From contig NZ_CP054923.1 of assembly GCF_013364215.1 (NCBI RefSeq), positions 4,712,001 to 4,776,000 of the forward strand: a stretch of 64,000 nucleotides of DNA, written 5' to 3'. A model generated the notes under the pieces. It ran no database searches, was not told the origin of the DNA, and worked only from the letters and a program-made list of their open reading frames with translations. Below, piece after piece: positions 1 to 11,374 of this stretch (position 1 is the stretch's first letter; every line of letters begins with the position of its first letter). Made by a program: the position numbers and the translations under genes. The stretch comes from Verrucosispora sp. NA02020 (lineage in GTDB: Bacteria > Actinomycetota > Actinomycetes > Mycobacteriales > Micromonosporaceae).

Positions 1-670
1 GCTGGCTCGGGGTGGCCCGCTCCTCGAAGTCGGCCAGCGCCGTGTCGCGGGTCGCGCGCATCTCGGCGAACTGGAGGAACTCGCCGTCGGCGAAGCCACC
101 GGCGGAGAAGACCCCGTTGAGGAACGCGCGCTGCTGGGCGGTGCTCTCCTTGATCCGGCTCAACGCGGTCAGGGTCGCCACGTGCCGTTGCAGTTGCGGG
201 TCCTCGGCCTGGTCCAGGTCGTAGTCGAGGCGGTTCAGGGCGGCGATGCGCTCGGTGAAGAAGTCGAAGGTCGCGGCCCGACCGGCGCTGCCGCTGTCGG
301 TGGCGGACCGCACCACGTCCAGTCCGTCGAGTTCCCGCAGTGCCGCGCCGACCCGGTCGGCCACCGGTCCGTCGGAGATCGCCTCCTCGACCGCCCGGCG
401 ACGCTCGTCCACCCGCTCGCGGGCCGGGGCGACCTCGTTGCGGAAGCCCTCGTTGCCACCGAGCAGCGCGGCGCTGATGCCACGCTCGACCTGCAACTCC
501 TGGGTCAGGTCCTGCACCTGCAGGGCGAGCGAGACCGACTCGCTGGCCTTGCGGACGGCCTGGTACGACGACACCTCGACGACCGTCACGTAGCCGAGCA
601 GGAGCAGCACGGCCGCCACCGGCAGGGCGATGATGGCGGCGAGCCGACTGCGGATGCTGCCGCCTGTCAC
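1..670 (-). CDS. Nitrate/nitrite-sensor (NIT domain) histidine kinase, N-terminal part
   Basis: The open frame starts at GTG 670 and runs off the window start, so only the first 223 codons are visible. The N-terminus has a short basic stretch, then one membrane helix (about residues 8-30, ALPVAAVLLLLGYVTVV), then a helical extracellular region with the features of a NIT domain: QVERGISAALLGG near its start and FDFFTERIAALNRLD later. In this family NIT is followed by HAMP, histidine kinase and ATPase domains, which would lie outside the window. A GAGGAG ribosome site 6 bases upstream favours GTG 670 over GTG 673. The ligand is not shown by the sequence; the NIT name comes from the family. The identification of the domain is firm, the kinase part is inferred. 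Confidence 0.72.
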   Translation of the reverse strand, partial: MTGGSIRSRLAAIIALPVAAVLLLLGYVTVVEVSSYQAVRKASESVSLALQVQDLTQELQVERGISAALLGGNEGFRNEVAPARERVDERRRAVEEAISDGPVADRVGAALRELDGLDVVRSATDSGSAGRAATFDFFTERIAALNRLDYDLDQAEDPQLQRHVATLTALSRIKESTAQQRAFLNGVFSAGGFADGEFLQFAEMRATRDTALADFEERATPSQ

Positions 671-673
671 CAC

Positions 674-1547
674 AGACTCCTCGGCGCCCGCGCCGGTCTG
701 TGGTCGCACGCCGGCAGGGCGCATCGGTCGGGAACCTGTGTGGACACGCGGTCTCCAATCACCGACAAGGCCACGCAGGCCGGTGTGAGGCATCAGGGGG
801 ATTGATCACAGCAATATCCCGGCATACCCGGCCGCCCACAACCCTCAGGCGGATTCGTCACGGCCGGAGAGCTTGGGTTCTGCCCTTTCGGGCAGCGTCG
901 GCGGACCAAACGACCGACCCCGGTTTCGGGCATTGTGAAGTGTGCGGAGACCGAACGAGTCCCGGATCGTCGGCATCGGAGGAACCACCCTCGTCGACCC
1001 GGCCGGGTACGCCGTGGACCGTTACGTCACCACGGCGGGAGCCGGTGAAGCGCTCCCACGGCGGCGGCACGCGAACGTCGACGGGCCGATGTGGACGGTC
1101 GTCGGTGTGAGGTAATCGTCGACGGGACCTCCGGCCGGGCGGGCCTCACTCGTCGGCCGGGACCGCTCCCACCGTCGGACCGACGTGCCGCGGGGTCGAC
1201 TCCCCGCCCGCGCCCTCGGCACGGCCACCGCGAACCCGCTCCGGTCGCCACTCGCCGACCGGACGTCCGAACGGGTCGGCGGGTACGGGCCGACTCGACT
1301 CGGTCGGGAGGTACAGCGGGCCCGTCATGTGAATCGCCACCGTCCTGTGTCGACGCGGGAACAACGTGTCTCGCCAGTGCTGCGGGAACCGTACGGCAGC
1401 CGCAACGCGCATTGCCAGATGCAAATGGCTTAAGGAGAAAGGGCGACTGGCGGGATTGTCGACGCCCCCTTCAGCGGGCAGGATCAGGTCCGTGTGCCCA
1501 CTCCCGGTACACACCAGGTGACCGAACGTGCGATCCGGGGTGTCCGC
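674..1547. other. Long intergenic stretch without a convincing gene
   Basis: About 870 bases separate the sensor kinase start from the end of the polyketide operon. Several frames stay open because of the high GC content, but none shows a recognisable domain, a ribosome site at a plausible distance, or a protein-like composition. The part around 800-1440 is slightly less GC-rich than the flanking genes. I saw no strong hairpin or RNA gene in it. Confidence 0.4.
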
Positions 1548-1895
1548 TCAGGCCGGGACCGGGGTCTGTGCGTACACCTGGAACCGCAACGAGCGGGCGT
1601 CGGTGAAGCACTCCCGCATCGGCCGGACCAGGTCACGGTGCTCGGGGCTGCGCTCCCACGCCTCGAAGTCGGCCAGACTGACCCACTCGCTGGTGATCAG
1701 CCACTGCTCCGGATCGGTCGCCGAGCGGCACACCTGGTCGACCAGATGCCCCGGCACCCCGTCGGCGACCAGATGGCGCACCGCCTCGTACGCCCGCAGG
1801 AAGTCCTCGGTGCGGTCGGCGGGGACCCGGACCAGGAACACCACCCGGCCTCGCGGCGGGCCCGTCCCGTCCCCGCGCTCTCCTGACGTCATCAC
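1548..1895 (-). CDS. Antibiotic-biosynthesis-monooxygenase-like protein of the polyketide operon
   Basis: A 115-residue protein (ATG alternative at 1892) with the compact ferredoxin-like fold pattern of the ABM family: VVFLVRVPADRTEDFLRAYE, then EQWLITSEWVSLADFEAWE. Small enzymes of this type oxidise or help cyclise nascent aromatic polyketides without a bound cofactor; comparable genes occur in whiE spore-pigment and pentangular polyphenol loci. It is the last gene of the minus operon and its start overlaps the stop codon of the CLF gene (TAGTG), which suggests translational coupling. Role in a specific oxidation step is inferred from family and position. Confidence 0.7.
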   Translation of the reverse strand: MMTSGERGDGTGPPRGRVVFLVRVPADRTEDFLRAYEAVRHLVADGVPGHLVDQVCRSATDPEQWLITSEWVSLADFEAWERSPEHRDLVRPMRECFTDARSLRFQVYAQTPVPA

Positions 1896-3190
1896 TACTC
1901 CGTTCCGCTCGGTGGCGCGCCGCGCAGCACCAGCGCGCTGTTGAATCCGTCGAACCCTCGGGCGCAGACCAGCGCCAACCGGCTGCGCGGACGCCGGGCC
2001 GCCCGCAGGAAGCCCAGGTCACAGCCGGGAGCCACGGTGTCCGGGCCGGCCGACGCGGGCAGCGTGTCGTGCGCGAAGGCGAGCAGCGCGGTGGCCACGT
2101 CCAGCGCCGAACCGCCCTGGTGTGCCCGCCCCGTCAGCGACTTGTGGGTGGTCACCGGCGGGGCGAGTCCGCCGAAGACCGACCGCAGCGCCTCGGCCTC
2201 GGCCCGGTCGTAGCGGGGCACCCCGAGCGCGTCGGGGATCACCACGTCCACCTCGGCCGGTTCCACCCCGGCCCGCCCCAGGGCCAGCCGCATGGCACGG
2301 GCGTACTGCCCCGGGTCCCCGGCGGACTCGGCGGTGGTGTGCGCGGCGTCGTGGGTCGCGCCCCACCCGGTCACCTCGCCGTAGATCCGGGCACCCCGGG
2401 CCACCGCGTGACCCCACTCCTCCACCACGAAGACCGCCCCGCCCTCGGCCGGCAGATAGCCGCTGGCTCCGGCGTCGAACGGCCGGTAGGCCCGCTCCGG
2501 GTCGGTCTCGCCGCTGAGCAGGCCGGACCGGAGCTGACAGGCCAGCGCGTACGGGCTCAGCGGGCACTCGGTCGCCCCGGCGAGCACCACGGAGGCACCC
2601 CGTCGTACGGTGCGGACCGCGTGGGCGAGGCTGTCCAGGCCACCGGCCGACTCGGCCACCAGCACGCCGCACGGACCCTTGGCCTGGTGCCGGATGGAGA
2701 GCTGCCCGACGCTGGCCGCATAGAACCAGGCGATCGACTGGTACGCCCCGACGGTGCGGCTCGGCGACGACCAGAGCCGTTGCAGCTCCCGCTGGCCGAA
2801 CAGGTTGCCGCCGGAGGAACTGGCCAACGTGACCGCCCACGCGTACGGGTCGGGGGCCTGCTCGGGCAGCCCGGCGTCGGCCAGCGCCAGTCCGGTGGCG
2901 GCGAACCCGAGGTGGGTCCACCGGTCGGTCTGCACCAGGGCGCGGTTGTCGGCGTACCGGGACGGGTCGAAGTCGGCCACCTCGCCACCGAGGCGGGTCG
3001 GGTAGCCGGCGGCGTCGAAGAGGGTGATCGGCCCGGTGCGGCGCCGACCGGCGAGCACGGTCCGCCAGTGCGCGTCGGCACCCACCCCGCTGGGCGCGAC
3101 CACACCGATGCCGGTCACCACCGCGCGGGCCACCGTGCCGTCGCCGTACGGTCGGCCGGTCGTCGTGCCGCCGTACGCGGGGGCGGTCAC
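1895..3190 (-). CDS. Type II polyketide ketosynthase beta subunit (chain length factor)
   Basis: A 431-residue beta-ketoacyl synthase homologue that pairs with the upstream KS-alpha to form the minimal PKS heterodimer and set chain length. The GTG start at 3190 overlaps the KS-alpha stop (GTGA). Thiolase-fold blocks are clear: [14 protein letters not shown] at residues 22-35, [15 protein letters not shown] at 172-186 and [14 protein letters not shown] near the end. The catalytic cysteine of KS-alpha is absent, as expected for a CLF. However the position usually holding glutamine in CLFs (EQAGGLD) is Ser181 here. Chain length cannot be read from the sequence by eye. Confidence 0.93.
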   Translation of the reverse strand: MTAPAYGGTTTGRPYGDGTVARAVVTGIGVVAPSGVGADAHWRTVLAGRRRTGPITLFDAAGYPTRLGGEVADFDPSRYADNRALVQTDRWTHLGFAATGLALADAGLPEQAPDPYAWAVTLASSSGGNLFGQRELQRLWSSPSRTVGAYQSIAWFYAASVGQLSIRHQAKGPCGVLVAESAGGLDSLAHAVRTVRRGASVVLAGATECPLSPYALACQLRSGLLSGETDPERAYRPFDAGASGYLPAEGGAVFVVEEWGHAVARGARIYGEVTGWGATHDAAHTTAESAGDPGQYARAMRLALGRAGVEPAEVDVVIPDALGVPRYDRAEAEALRSVFGGLAPPVTTHKSLTGRAHQGGSALDVATALLAFAHDTLPASAGPDTVAPGCDLGFLRAARRPRSRLALVCARGFDGFNSALVLRGAPPSGTE

Positions 3191-4457
3191 CGGGCCACCT
3201 CCCGACCGAGCCGACGGAACAGCATGGCCGACTGGAACCCGCCGAAGCCGCTGCCCACCGAGAGCGCCACGTCCACCGGCACCTCCCGTGCCTCGTTGGG
3301 CACGTAGTCCAGGTCGCACTCCGGGTCGCGGGTGGTCCAGTTGGCGGTCGGCGGCACCACTCCGAACTCGATGGCCAGCGCGCACGCCGCCATCTCGATC
3401 GAGCCGATCGCGCCCAGCGAGTGCCCGACCATCGACTTGATCGAGCTGATCGGCACCCGGTACGCGGCCGGTCCGAGCGCCCGCTTGAACGCGGCGGTCT
3501 CGTGCCGGTCGTTCTGCCGCGTGCCCGAGCCGTGCGCGCTGATGTAGGAGACGTCCTCCGGCGCGAGCCGCGCCTGCCGCAGCGCGTCGGTGATGGCCAG
3601 GCCCATCTCCACACCGTCCGGACGCAGCCCGGTCATGTGGTAGCCGTTGCTGCGGCTGGCGTAGCCGGCCACCTCGCAGTAGACGTGCGCGCCGCGCCGC
3701 TGGGCGTGCGTGGCCTCCTCCAGCACCAGCACCGCCGCCCCCTCGGCGAGCACGAAGCCGTGCCGGTCGGCGTCGAAGGGGCGCGAGGCGTGTGCCGGGT
3801 CGTCGTTGTCCGGGCTGGTGGCCTTGATGGCGTCGAAGGAGGCCACGGTGACCGGGGAGATCGGCGAGTCGGCGGCGCCGGCCAGCACGATGTCCGCCTC
3901 GCCGTCGGCGATGAGCTGGTGGGCGTACCCGATGGCGTCGATGCCGGAGGTGCAGCCGGTGGAGACGACCTGCGCCGGGCCGTGCAGGCCGTGGTGGCAG
4001 GCCACGTCGGCGGCCAGGCTGCTGGGCACCAGGGCCGGATAGAGGTACGGGCCACCGAGCGCCGCGTCGACCAGCCACCGCCGTCCGCTGTCGCTGACCG
4101 TGACGTACTCCTGTTCCAGGGCCATGGTGCCGCCGACGGCGGTGCCGAGCACCACGCCGGTCCGGTCCCGCTCGGCGTCGGTGAACTCCAGCCCGCTGTC
4201 GACGACCGCCTCGGCGGCGCAGGCGAGCGCGAACTGCACGTACCGGTCGGCGCGCTGCCGTTGCGCCGGGGTCAGCCCGGCGGCGTCCGGGTCGAAGTCG
4301 CACTCGGCGGCGATCTGCGAGCGGAACGGCGACGGGTCGAAGAAGCTGATCCGCCGGGTCGCGGTCCGTCCCTCGGTGATGCCCTTCCAGAACCGGTCCC
4401 GGGTCACGCCACCGGGAGCGACCACGCCGACCCCGGTCACCACCGTGCGCCGCCCGG

Positions 4458-4461
<4 letters not shown>
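3187..4461 (-). CDS. Type II polyketide ketosynthase alpha subunit
   Basis: A 424-residue condensing enzyme that elongates malonyl units on the ACP. The catalytic triad is intact: Cys170 in STGCTSGID, His310 in [11 protein letters not shown] and His347 in KSMVGHSLG. Its ATG overlaps the cupin stop codon (ATGA) and its own stop overlaps the CLF start, so cupin, KS-alpha and CLF are likely co-translated. With the CLF and the fused ACP-cyclase it forms the minimal PKS of the locus. No KSIII, acyltransferase or ketoreductase gene is present, which suggests an acetate-primed, unreduced chain; that is an inference from gene absence within the window. Confidence 0.96.
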
Positions 4462-6992
<2,531 letters not shown>

Positions 6993-7003
6993 GGTCCACC
7001 ACC

Positions 7004-7744
7004 TCAGGCCGGGTCCAGGGCGACCAGCGGCTGGTCGTACTCCACCGGCTGGCCGTCGGCGACCAGCACCTCGGTCACCCGGCCGGCCCGGTCGGCGGTG
7101 ATCTCGTTCATCAGCTTCATCGCCTCGACGATGCCGACCACCTGACCGGGCCGGACCAGGTCACCGACGGCCACGAAGGGCGCGGTGCCGGGCTCCGGCG
7201 CGCGATAGAAGGTGCCGACCATCGGCGAGCGCACCGCGCTCCGAGAGACCGGCGCAGCGGCTCCGACCGGCTCGGGCGGCCCGGTGGGTGCGGACGACGC
7301 GAGGGGTGCGGCCGGAGCGGCGGATGCGGTTCGCGGGGCGGGCACCGGGGCGAGCGGATTGGATCCGGCCTCGTGCCGCCACTCCACCTCCAACTCGGCC
7401 CCGCCGGCGCACACCCGCAGCCGGCGTAGCGGACCGGGCAGCTCGGCGACGAGCCCGACGACGTGACGCCGCAGGTCGGTGAGCGCCGCCTCGGTGACCG
7501 CCCCGTCCCGCGTCTCCGGTCCATCCGGGACCGTCGCACCCCCGTCCGGCCGGTCCGGGTCCGTCGCGCCGGACGCGTGCGTCGCGGGTGGTGGGCAGGT
7601 GGGCGCCGGGACACGGTCCGGCGGGGCGGGCGCCGGCGGTGGCCCGGTCGGTGTCGCGACACCGGGCGACGGCACACCCGGCACCGGCGGCCGTACGGTC
7701 GGGGCACCGGCGACGGTGGGCGCGGTGCCGCCCGTGGCGCTCAC
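7004..7744 (-). CDS. accB: Biotin carboxyl carrier protein of acetyl-CoA carboxylase
   Basis: A 246-residue BCCP. The C-terminal biotinyl domain (about 168-246) carries the attachment lysine at residue 210 in EAMKLMNEI. The N-terminal 80 residues and the 125-165 segment are Pro/Ala/Thr-rich flexible linkers, much longer than in the E. coli protein. The GTG start at 7744 overlaps the stop of the carboxyltransferase gene (GTGA). It moves carboxyl groups between AccC and the fused AccDA, completing a full acetyl-CoA carboxylase in the operon. Confidence 0.92.
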   Translation of the reverse strand: MSATGGTAPTVAGAPTVRPPVPGVPSPGVATPTGPPPAPAPPDRVPAPTCPPPATHASGATDPDRPDGGATVPDGPETRDGAVTEAALTDLRRHVVGLVAELPGPLRRLRVCAGGAELEVEWRHEAGSNPLAPVPAPRTASAAPAAPLASSAPTGPPEPVGAAAPVSRSAVRSPMVGTFYRAPEPGTAPFVAVGDLVRPGQVVGIVEAMKLMNEITADRAGRVTEVLVADGQPVEYDQPLVALDPA

Positions 7745-9429
7745 CGGGCACCCGCCCGCAGGCTGCTCCGGGCGGCGCCGAACCGGCGGAACCGGCGTCG
7801 GCGGCGCTGCACCAGCGTGGCGACCGGCACCTCCAGCAGCGGCAGCAGGCTCGCCAGCACCGCCTCGCGGACCGCGTGGGCCGTCGCCTCCGGGTCGTCG
7901 GCGGCCGAGCCGGGTGGTTCCGGCACCACCTCGTCGACGATGCCGAGCCGGACCAGGTCCGGGGCGGTCAGCTTCAGCGCCCGGGCCGCCTGCGGCGCGG
8001 CGGTCCGGCCCGGCCAGAGGATCGCCGCGCAGCCCTCCGGACTGATCACCGAGTAGACCGCGTGCTGGAGCATCAGCACCCGGTCGGCGACCGCGAGGGC
8101 GAGCGCGCCACCGCTGCCGCCCTCGCCGGTGACCACCGTGACGACCGGGGTGGGCAGCACGCTCATCGTCAGGATGTTCTCCGCGATGGCGGCGGCCTGG
8201 CCGTGCTCCTCGGCGGCGACACCGGGATCGGCGCCCGGGGTGTCCACCAGGGTCACCACCGGCAGACCGAGCCGCGCGGCGAGCCGCATCAGCCGCAGCG
8301 CCTTGCGGTGCCCGGCCGGGCTGGCCATGCCGAAGTTGCGGGCCACCAGCTCGGCGCTGGTGTGTCCCTTCTGGTGCCCGATCACCATCAGGTGCCGGCC
8401 GTCGAGCCGGGCCAGTCCGCCGACCACCGCCGGGCAGTCGCCGCCGAGCCGGTCGCCGTGCAGTTCGGTGAAGCCGTCGAAGGCGCTCTCCAGGTAGTCG
8501 AGCGTGGTCGGGCGGGCGGGGTGCCGGGCCAGCCGGACCGTCGCCCAGGCGTCCCGGGTCACCGGCTCCGGGTCCGGCCCCGGATCGGCGGGGCGCGACG
8601 ACGGGGACGCCACGCCCGGTCGACGACCGCCGGCCGCGGCGGCGAGCAGCGTCGTCAGCCGGGCGCGCAGCGCGTGCCGGGGCACCACCATGTCGACCTG
8701 GCCGTGCCGCAGCAGGAACTCGGCGGTCTGGAAGCCCTCCGGCAGGTCCCGTCCGGTGACCTGCCGGATCACCCGGGGGCCGGCGAAGCCCATCCGGGCG
8801 CCGCTCTCGGCGATCACCAGGTCCGTGCAGGTGGCGAACGAGGCGGCCACTCCCCCGTACGTCGGGTCGGTGAGCACGCTGACGGTGAGCAGCCCGGCCT
8901 CCCGCAGCGCGGCGATCGCCTGGCTGACGGTGGCCATCTGCATCAGGGACAGGGCGCCCTCCTGCATCCGGGCGCCTCCGGAGGCGGTGACCAGGACCAG
9001 CGGGACGCCGGCCGCCAACGCCTCCTCGGCGGTCCGGGTGATCAGTTCGCCGACCGCGCAGCCGAGGCTGCCGCCGAGGAAGCGGAAGTCCATCACGGCG
9101 AGCGCGCAGCGGTACCGGCCGACGGTGGCGGTGCCGCAGAGCACGGCCTCGGGAAGCCCGGTGTCGGCGCGGGCGGCGGTTAGCCGGTGCGGGTACGGCA
9201 GCACGTCGACGAACCCGATCGGGTCCACCTCGGCCGCGCGGTCCGACAGCGGCTGGAAGGACGCCGGGTCGACCAGTTGGCCTACCCGCTCGGGCGCGGC
9301 GAGCCGTGCGTGCCGACCGCACTCGGGGCAGACGTCGAGGTTGCGCCGCAGCCGCTTGCGGTAGAGCAGGGTGGCGCAGCCGCCGCAGCGCGACCAGAGC
9401 GTGCCGTCGGCCGGCGCGGTGGCGGTCAC
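7741..9429 (-). CDS. Fused acetyl-CoA carboxylase carboxyltransferase beta-alpha
   Basis: A 562-residue single chain holding both carboxyltransferase halves. The beta (AccD) half starts with a four-cysteine zinc finger (C15, C18, C34, C37) and has VTASGGARMQEGALSLMQM; a Pro/Arg-rich linker near 280-300 joins the alpha (AccA) half with HQKGHTSAELVARNFGMAS and GEGGSGGALALAVADRVLML. It transfers the carboxyl group from biotin to acetyl-CoA, giving malonyl-CoA. Its start overlaps the stop of the cyclase gene (ATGA) and its stop overlaps the BCCP start. Such bacterial-type fused subunits differ from the acyl-CoA carboxylases that actinomycetes use for primary metabolism, which fits a pathway-specific role. 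Confidence 0.93.
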   Translation of the reverse strand: MTATAPADGTLWSRCGGCATLLYRKRLRRNLDVCPECGRHARLAAPERVGQLVDPASFQPLSDRAAEVDPIGFVDVLPYPHRLTAARADTGLPEAVLCGTATVGRYRCALAVMDFRFLGGSLGCAVGELITRTAEEALAAGVPLVLVTASGGARMQEGALSLMQMATVSQAIAALREAGLLTVSVLTDPTYGGVAASFATCTDLVIAESGARMGFAGPRVIRQVTGRDLPEGFQTAEFLLRHGQVDMVVPRHALRARLTTLLAAAAGGRRPGVASPSSRPADPGPDPEPVTRDAWATVRLARHPARPTTLDYLESAFDGFTELHGDRLGGDCPAVVGGLARLDGRHLMVIGHQKGHTSAELVARNFGMASPAGHRKALRLMRLAARLGLPVVTLVDTPGADPGVAAEEHGQAAAIAENILTMSVLPTPVVTVVTGEGGSGGALALAVADRVLMLQHAVYSVISPEGCAAILWPGRTAAPQAARALKLTAPDLVRLGIVDEVVPEPPGSAADDPEATAHAVREAVLASLLPLLEVPVATLVQRRRRRFRRFGAARSSLRAGAR

Positions 9430-9752
9430 GACCGTGGCCCGTCGAAGTGGTAGAAGCAGCGGGCCATCGCGTCGCGCGGGGACCGCCAGGTCGGCAGGTA
9501 CGGCGAGACGTACGGGCTCAGCCGGGCGCTGACCCGCTGGAACTCGGGGTGGTCCCGGACGGCGGCGACCGCCTCGTCGCCGGGCGACTCGGTCTCCAGC
9601 AGGTGCACGTACAGGTCACCGAGCCGGTACAGCGACCGGTGCCGGACACCGACCAGCCGGGGCAGCTCGGTGGTGTCGGACTCGGCGAAGATCTCGGCGA
9701 CGGTGGCCTCGGCGGTCGGGTCCACCTTCGCGACGATCAGCGTGCGGTCCAT
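9426..9752 (-). CDS. TcmI-type polyketide cyclase (first copy)
   Basis: A 108-residue small cyclase of the TcmI family, which closes later rings of linear aromatic polyketides. Characteristic stretches are RTLIVAKVDPTAEATVAEIF, RHRSLYRLGDLYVHLLE and SPYLPTWRSPRDAMARCFYH. The ATG at 9752 is chosen because a strong GGGGGAGG site precedes it; a longer reading to 9833 has no support. It is the first gene of the minus operon and overlaps the next start by 4 bases. A close paralogue lies in the divergent operon at 11013. Confidence 0.92.
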   Translation of the reverse strand: MDRTLIVAKVDPTAEATVAEIFAESDTTELPRLVGVRHRSLYRLGDLYVHLLETESPGDEAVAAVRDHPEFQRVSARLSPYVSPYLPTWRSPRDAMARCFYHFDGPRS

Positions 9753-9935
9753 GCTGGACCTCCCCCCATGGGCCGGTGGTGACACCACCGGCTGCCCGGA
9801 CGACTGCGGCCACGATGCGCCGCCACGCGTCACCCGAGCGTCACCGGAACCCTCGCCTCCGAGGACGGTTGGTGACGTTCCGTTGACGCATGCTGTGCCC
9901 CACCTGTGTGCCGGCGAACGCCATGATCATCACAT

Positions 9936-9961
9936 GTTCGCAGTTCAGAGCCAGGTTCATG
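9936..9961. promoter_or_regulatory. GTTC-containing direct repeats, possible SARP binding region
   Basis: Three copies of GTTC followed by related triplets start at 9936, 9943 and 9955, just upstream of the promoter at 9994 and between the two divergent operons. SARP activators bind direct heptamer repeats near -35 elements. The spacing here (7 then 12) is not the usual 11-base period, so this is only a candidate. Confidence 0.2.
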
Positions 9962-9993
9962 AAGAGGCTTAAGTTACTAAGCCGACATCAGCG

Positions 9994-10021
9994 TTGACTC
10001 AGAGTAACCGCTATTGATAAT
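9994..10021 (+). promoter_or_regulatory. Sigma-70-like promoter of the SARP operon
   Basis: TTGACT (9994-9999) and GATAAT (10016-10021) are separated by 16 bases and match the primary-sigma consensus at 5 of 6 positions each. A transcript would begin near 10028, which argues against the TTG start at 10014 (inside the -10 box) and for the GTG at 10062. The A/T-rich patch stands out from the surrounding GC-rich DNA. Confidence 0.6.
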
Positions 10022-10061
10022 CTTCACGACGGAACCGACCCGTCCCGCAGGGGGTACCGCC

Positions 10062-10868
10062 GTGGCCGCCGAACCACCCGCGCCGACCACCGGCGAACAC
10101 CGGACCGCCGAGGTACGCCTGCACCTGCTGGGCGGTTTCCGGCTCACCCACGACACCGCTCCGGTGGTGGTGCCCCGGGGACTGCAACGGATCATCGCGC
10201 TGATCGGGCTGCGACCCGACGCGACCCGCGCCCACCTGGCCGGTCTGCTCTGGCCGGAGGCCGGCGAGGACCGCGCGCTCTCCTCACTGCGCACCGCGCT
10301 GTGGCGACTGCGGCAGGACCCGTACTGCCCGTTGACCACCACCGCCGACACCATCCGCCTCGACCCGACGGTCACCGTGGACGTCGACCGGCTGGTCGAG
10401 ACCGCCGCCCGGGTACGCGACGGCCAGGCACCCGAGGACGCCGCCGAGGCGCTCGCCGCCGGGCGGCACGACCTGCTGCCCGGCTGGTACGAGGACTGGG
10501 TGCTGACCGACCGGGAACGGCTGCGCCAGCTCCGGCTGCACATGCTGGAACAGGTCGCCGCCCAGCACCTGGCCGCCGGGCGGCACGGCGAGGCGCTGGA
10601 GGCGGCGCTGGAGGCGATGGCCGCCGAACCGCTACGCGAGACGCCGCACCGGCTGGTGGTCCGCATCCACCTCGCCGAGGGCAACGCCTTCGAGGCGGTA
10701 CACGCCTTCTACGTCTACCGCGACCTGCTGCTGCGGGAGCTGCGCCTGGAACCGTCCCCGGCGATGAGCGCGCTGCTCGACGAGACACTGGAACCGATCC
10801 GCCGGGCCACCCGGGTACCCGCCGAAACCAGCCACCCAGGCGGCCGTGCCCGGTTCCGGACCCGCTGA
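10062..10868 (+). CDS. SARP-family transcriptional activator (BTAD domain)
   Basis: A 268-residue pathway regulator. The N-terminal OmpR-like winged-helix DNA-binding region (about 15-95: RLHLLGGFRLTHDTAPVVVP, then LWPEAGEDRALSSLRTALWRLR) is followed by a bacterial transcriptional activation domain (about 105-250: LLPGWYEDWVLTDRERLRQLRLHMLEQ, FYVYRDLLLRELRLEPSPAMSALL). GTG 10062 has a GGGGG ribosome site and lies downstream of the predicted promoter. SARPs of this length commonly switch on the polyketide genes next to them; its place between the divergent operons suggests control of both. Confidence 0.9.
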   Translation: MAAEPPAPTTGEHRTAEVRLHLLGGFRLTHDTAPVVVPRGLQRIIALIGLRPDATRAHLAGLLWPEAGEDRALSSLRTALWRLRQDPYCPLTTTADTIRLDPTVTVDVDRLVETAARVRDGQAPEDAAEALAAGRHDLLPGWYEDWVLTDRERLRQLRLHMLEQVAAQHLAAGRHGEALEAALEAMAAEPLRETPHRLVVRIHLAEGNAFEAVHAFYVYRDLLLRELRLEPSPAMSALLDETLEPIRRATRVPAETSHPGGRARFRTR

Positions 10869-11012
10869 TCCGCCGGACCGCGCGGGTCGCGTCACCGGCC
10901 CGACCGGTCGCGTTGACGGGCAGGTGACAGTCCACCGGAGAGGGTGACATCGGACAGCCGTCCGTGGCCCGGCGCGAGACGTCCGGGCGGGAACACCGGT
11001 GAGAGGGGTCCG

Positions 11013-11360
11013 ATGAGCCGTCTAGTGATCGTGAACAGGATCATCCCGGGCGCGGAGGGACGGGTGGCGCAGATATTCGCCGAGTCCGACGCGACCGAAC
11101 TGCCCAGCCTGACCGGGGTACGCCACCGGTCCCTGTACTGCCTGCACGACCTGTGCGTACACCTGATGGAGACCGACGACGTCGGCACGGACGCCCTCGC
11201 GGCGGCCCGCAACCACCCGCTGTACCGCGAGGTCAACGAGCGGCTCTCCGCGCACACCTCGCCGTACCTGCCGACCTGGCGCTCCCCCCGTGACGCGATC
11301 GCCAGCTGCTTCTACCGCTGGGACGCCGCCGACGTCCCGGCACCCCGCGTGGCCGGCTGA
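11013..11360 (+). CDS. TcmI-type polyketide cyclase (second copy)
   Basis: A 115-residue paralogue of the cyclase at 9426-9752, with the same blocks: SRLVIVNRIIPGAEGRVAQI, RHRSLYCLHDLCVHLME and SPYLPTWRSPRDAIASCFYR. A GAGAGGGG site precedes ATG 11013. It is followed after 14 bases by the FAD monooxygenase. Paired TcmI-like cyclases occur in pentangular polyphenol pathways such as pradimicin, where both are needed for the later rings; by analogy this copy may close a different ring from the first. Confidence 0.92.
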   Translation: MSRLVIVNRIIPGAEGRVAQIFAESDATELPSLTGVRHRSLYCLHDLCVHLMETDDVGTDALAAARNHPLYREVNERLSAHTSPYLPTWRSPRDAIASCFYRWDAADVPAPRVAG

Positions 11361-11374
11361 CCGGCGGTCGGCTG

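Noticed and set aside
858..1514. Several short open frames on both strands between the sensor kinase and the polyketide operon
   Set aside because: No ribosome sites, no domain and no protein-like composition; typical open frames of GC-rich intergenic DNA.
10014..10061. TTG 10014 as the SARP start
   Set aside because: It lies inside the predicted -10 box and has no ribosome site; GTG 10062 has both a leader and a GGGGG site.
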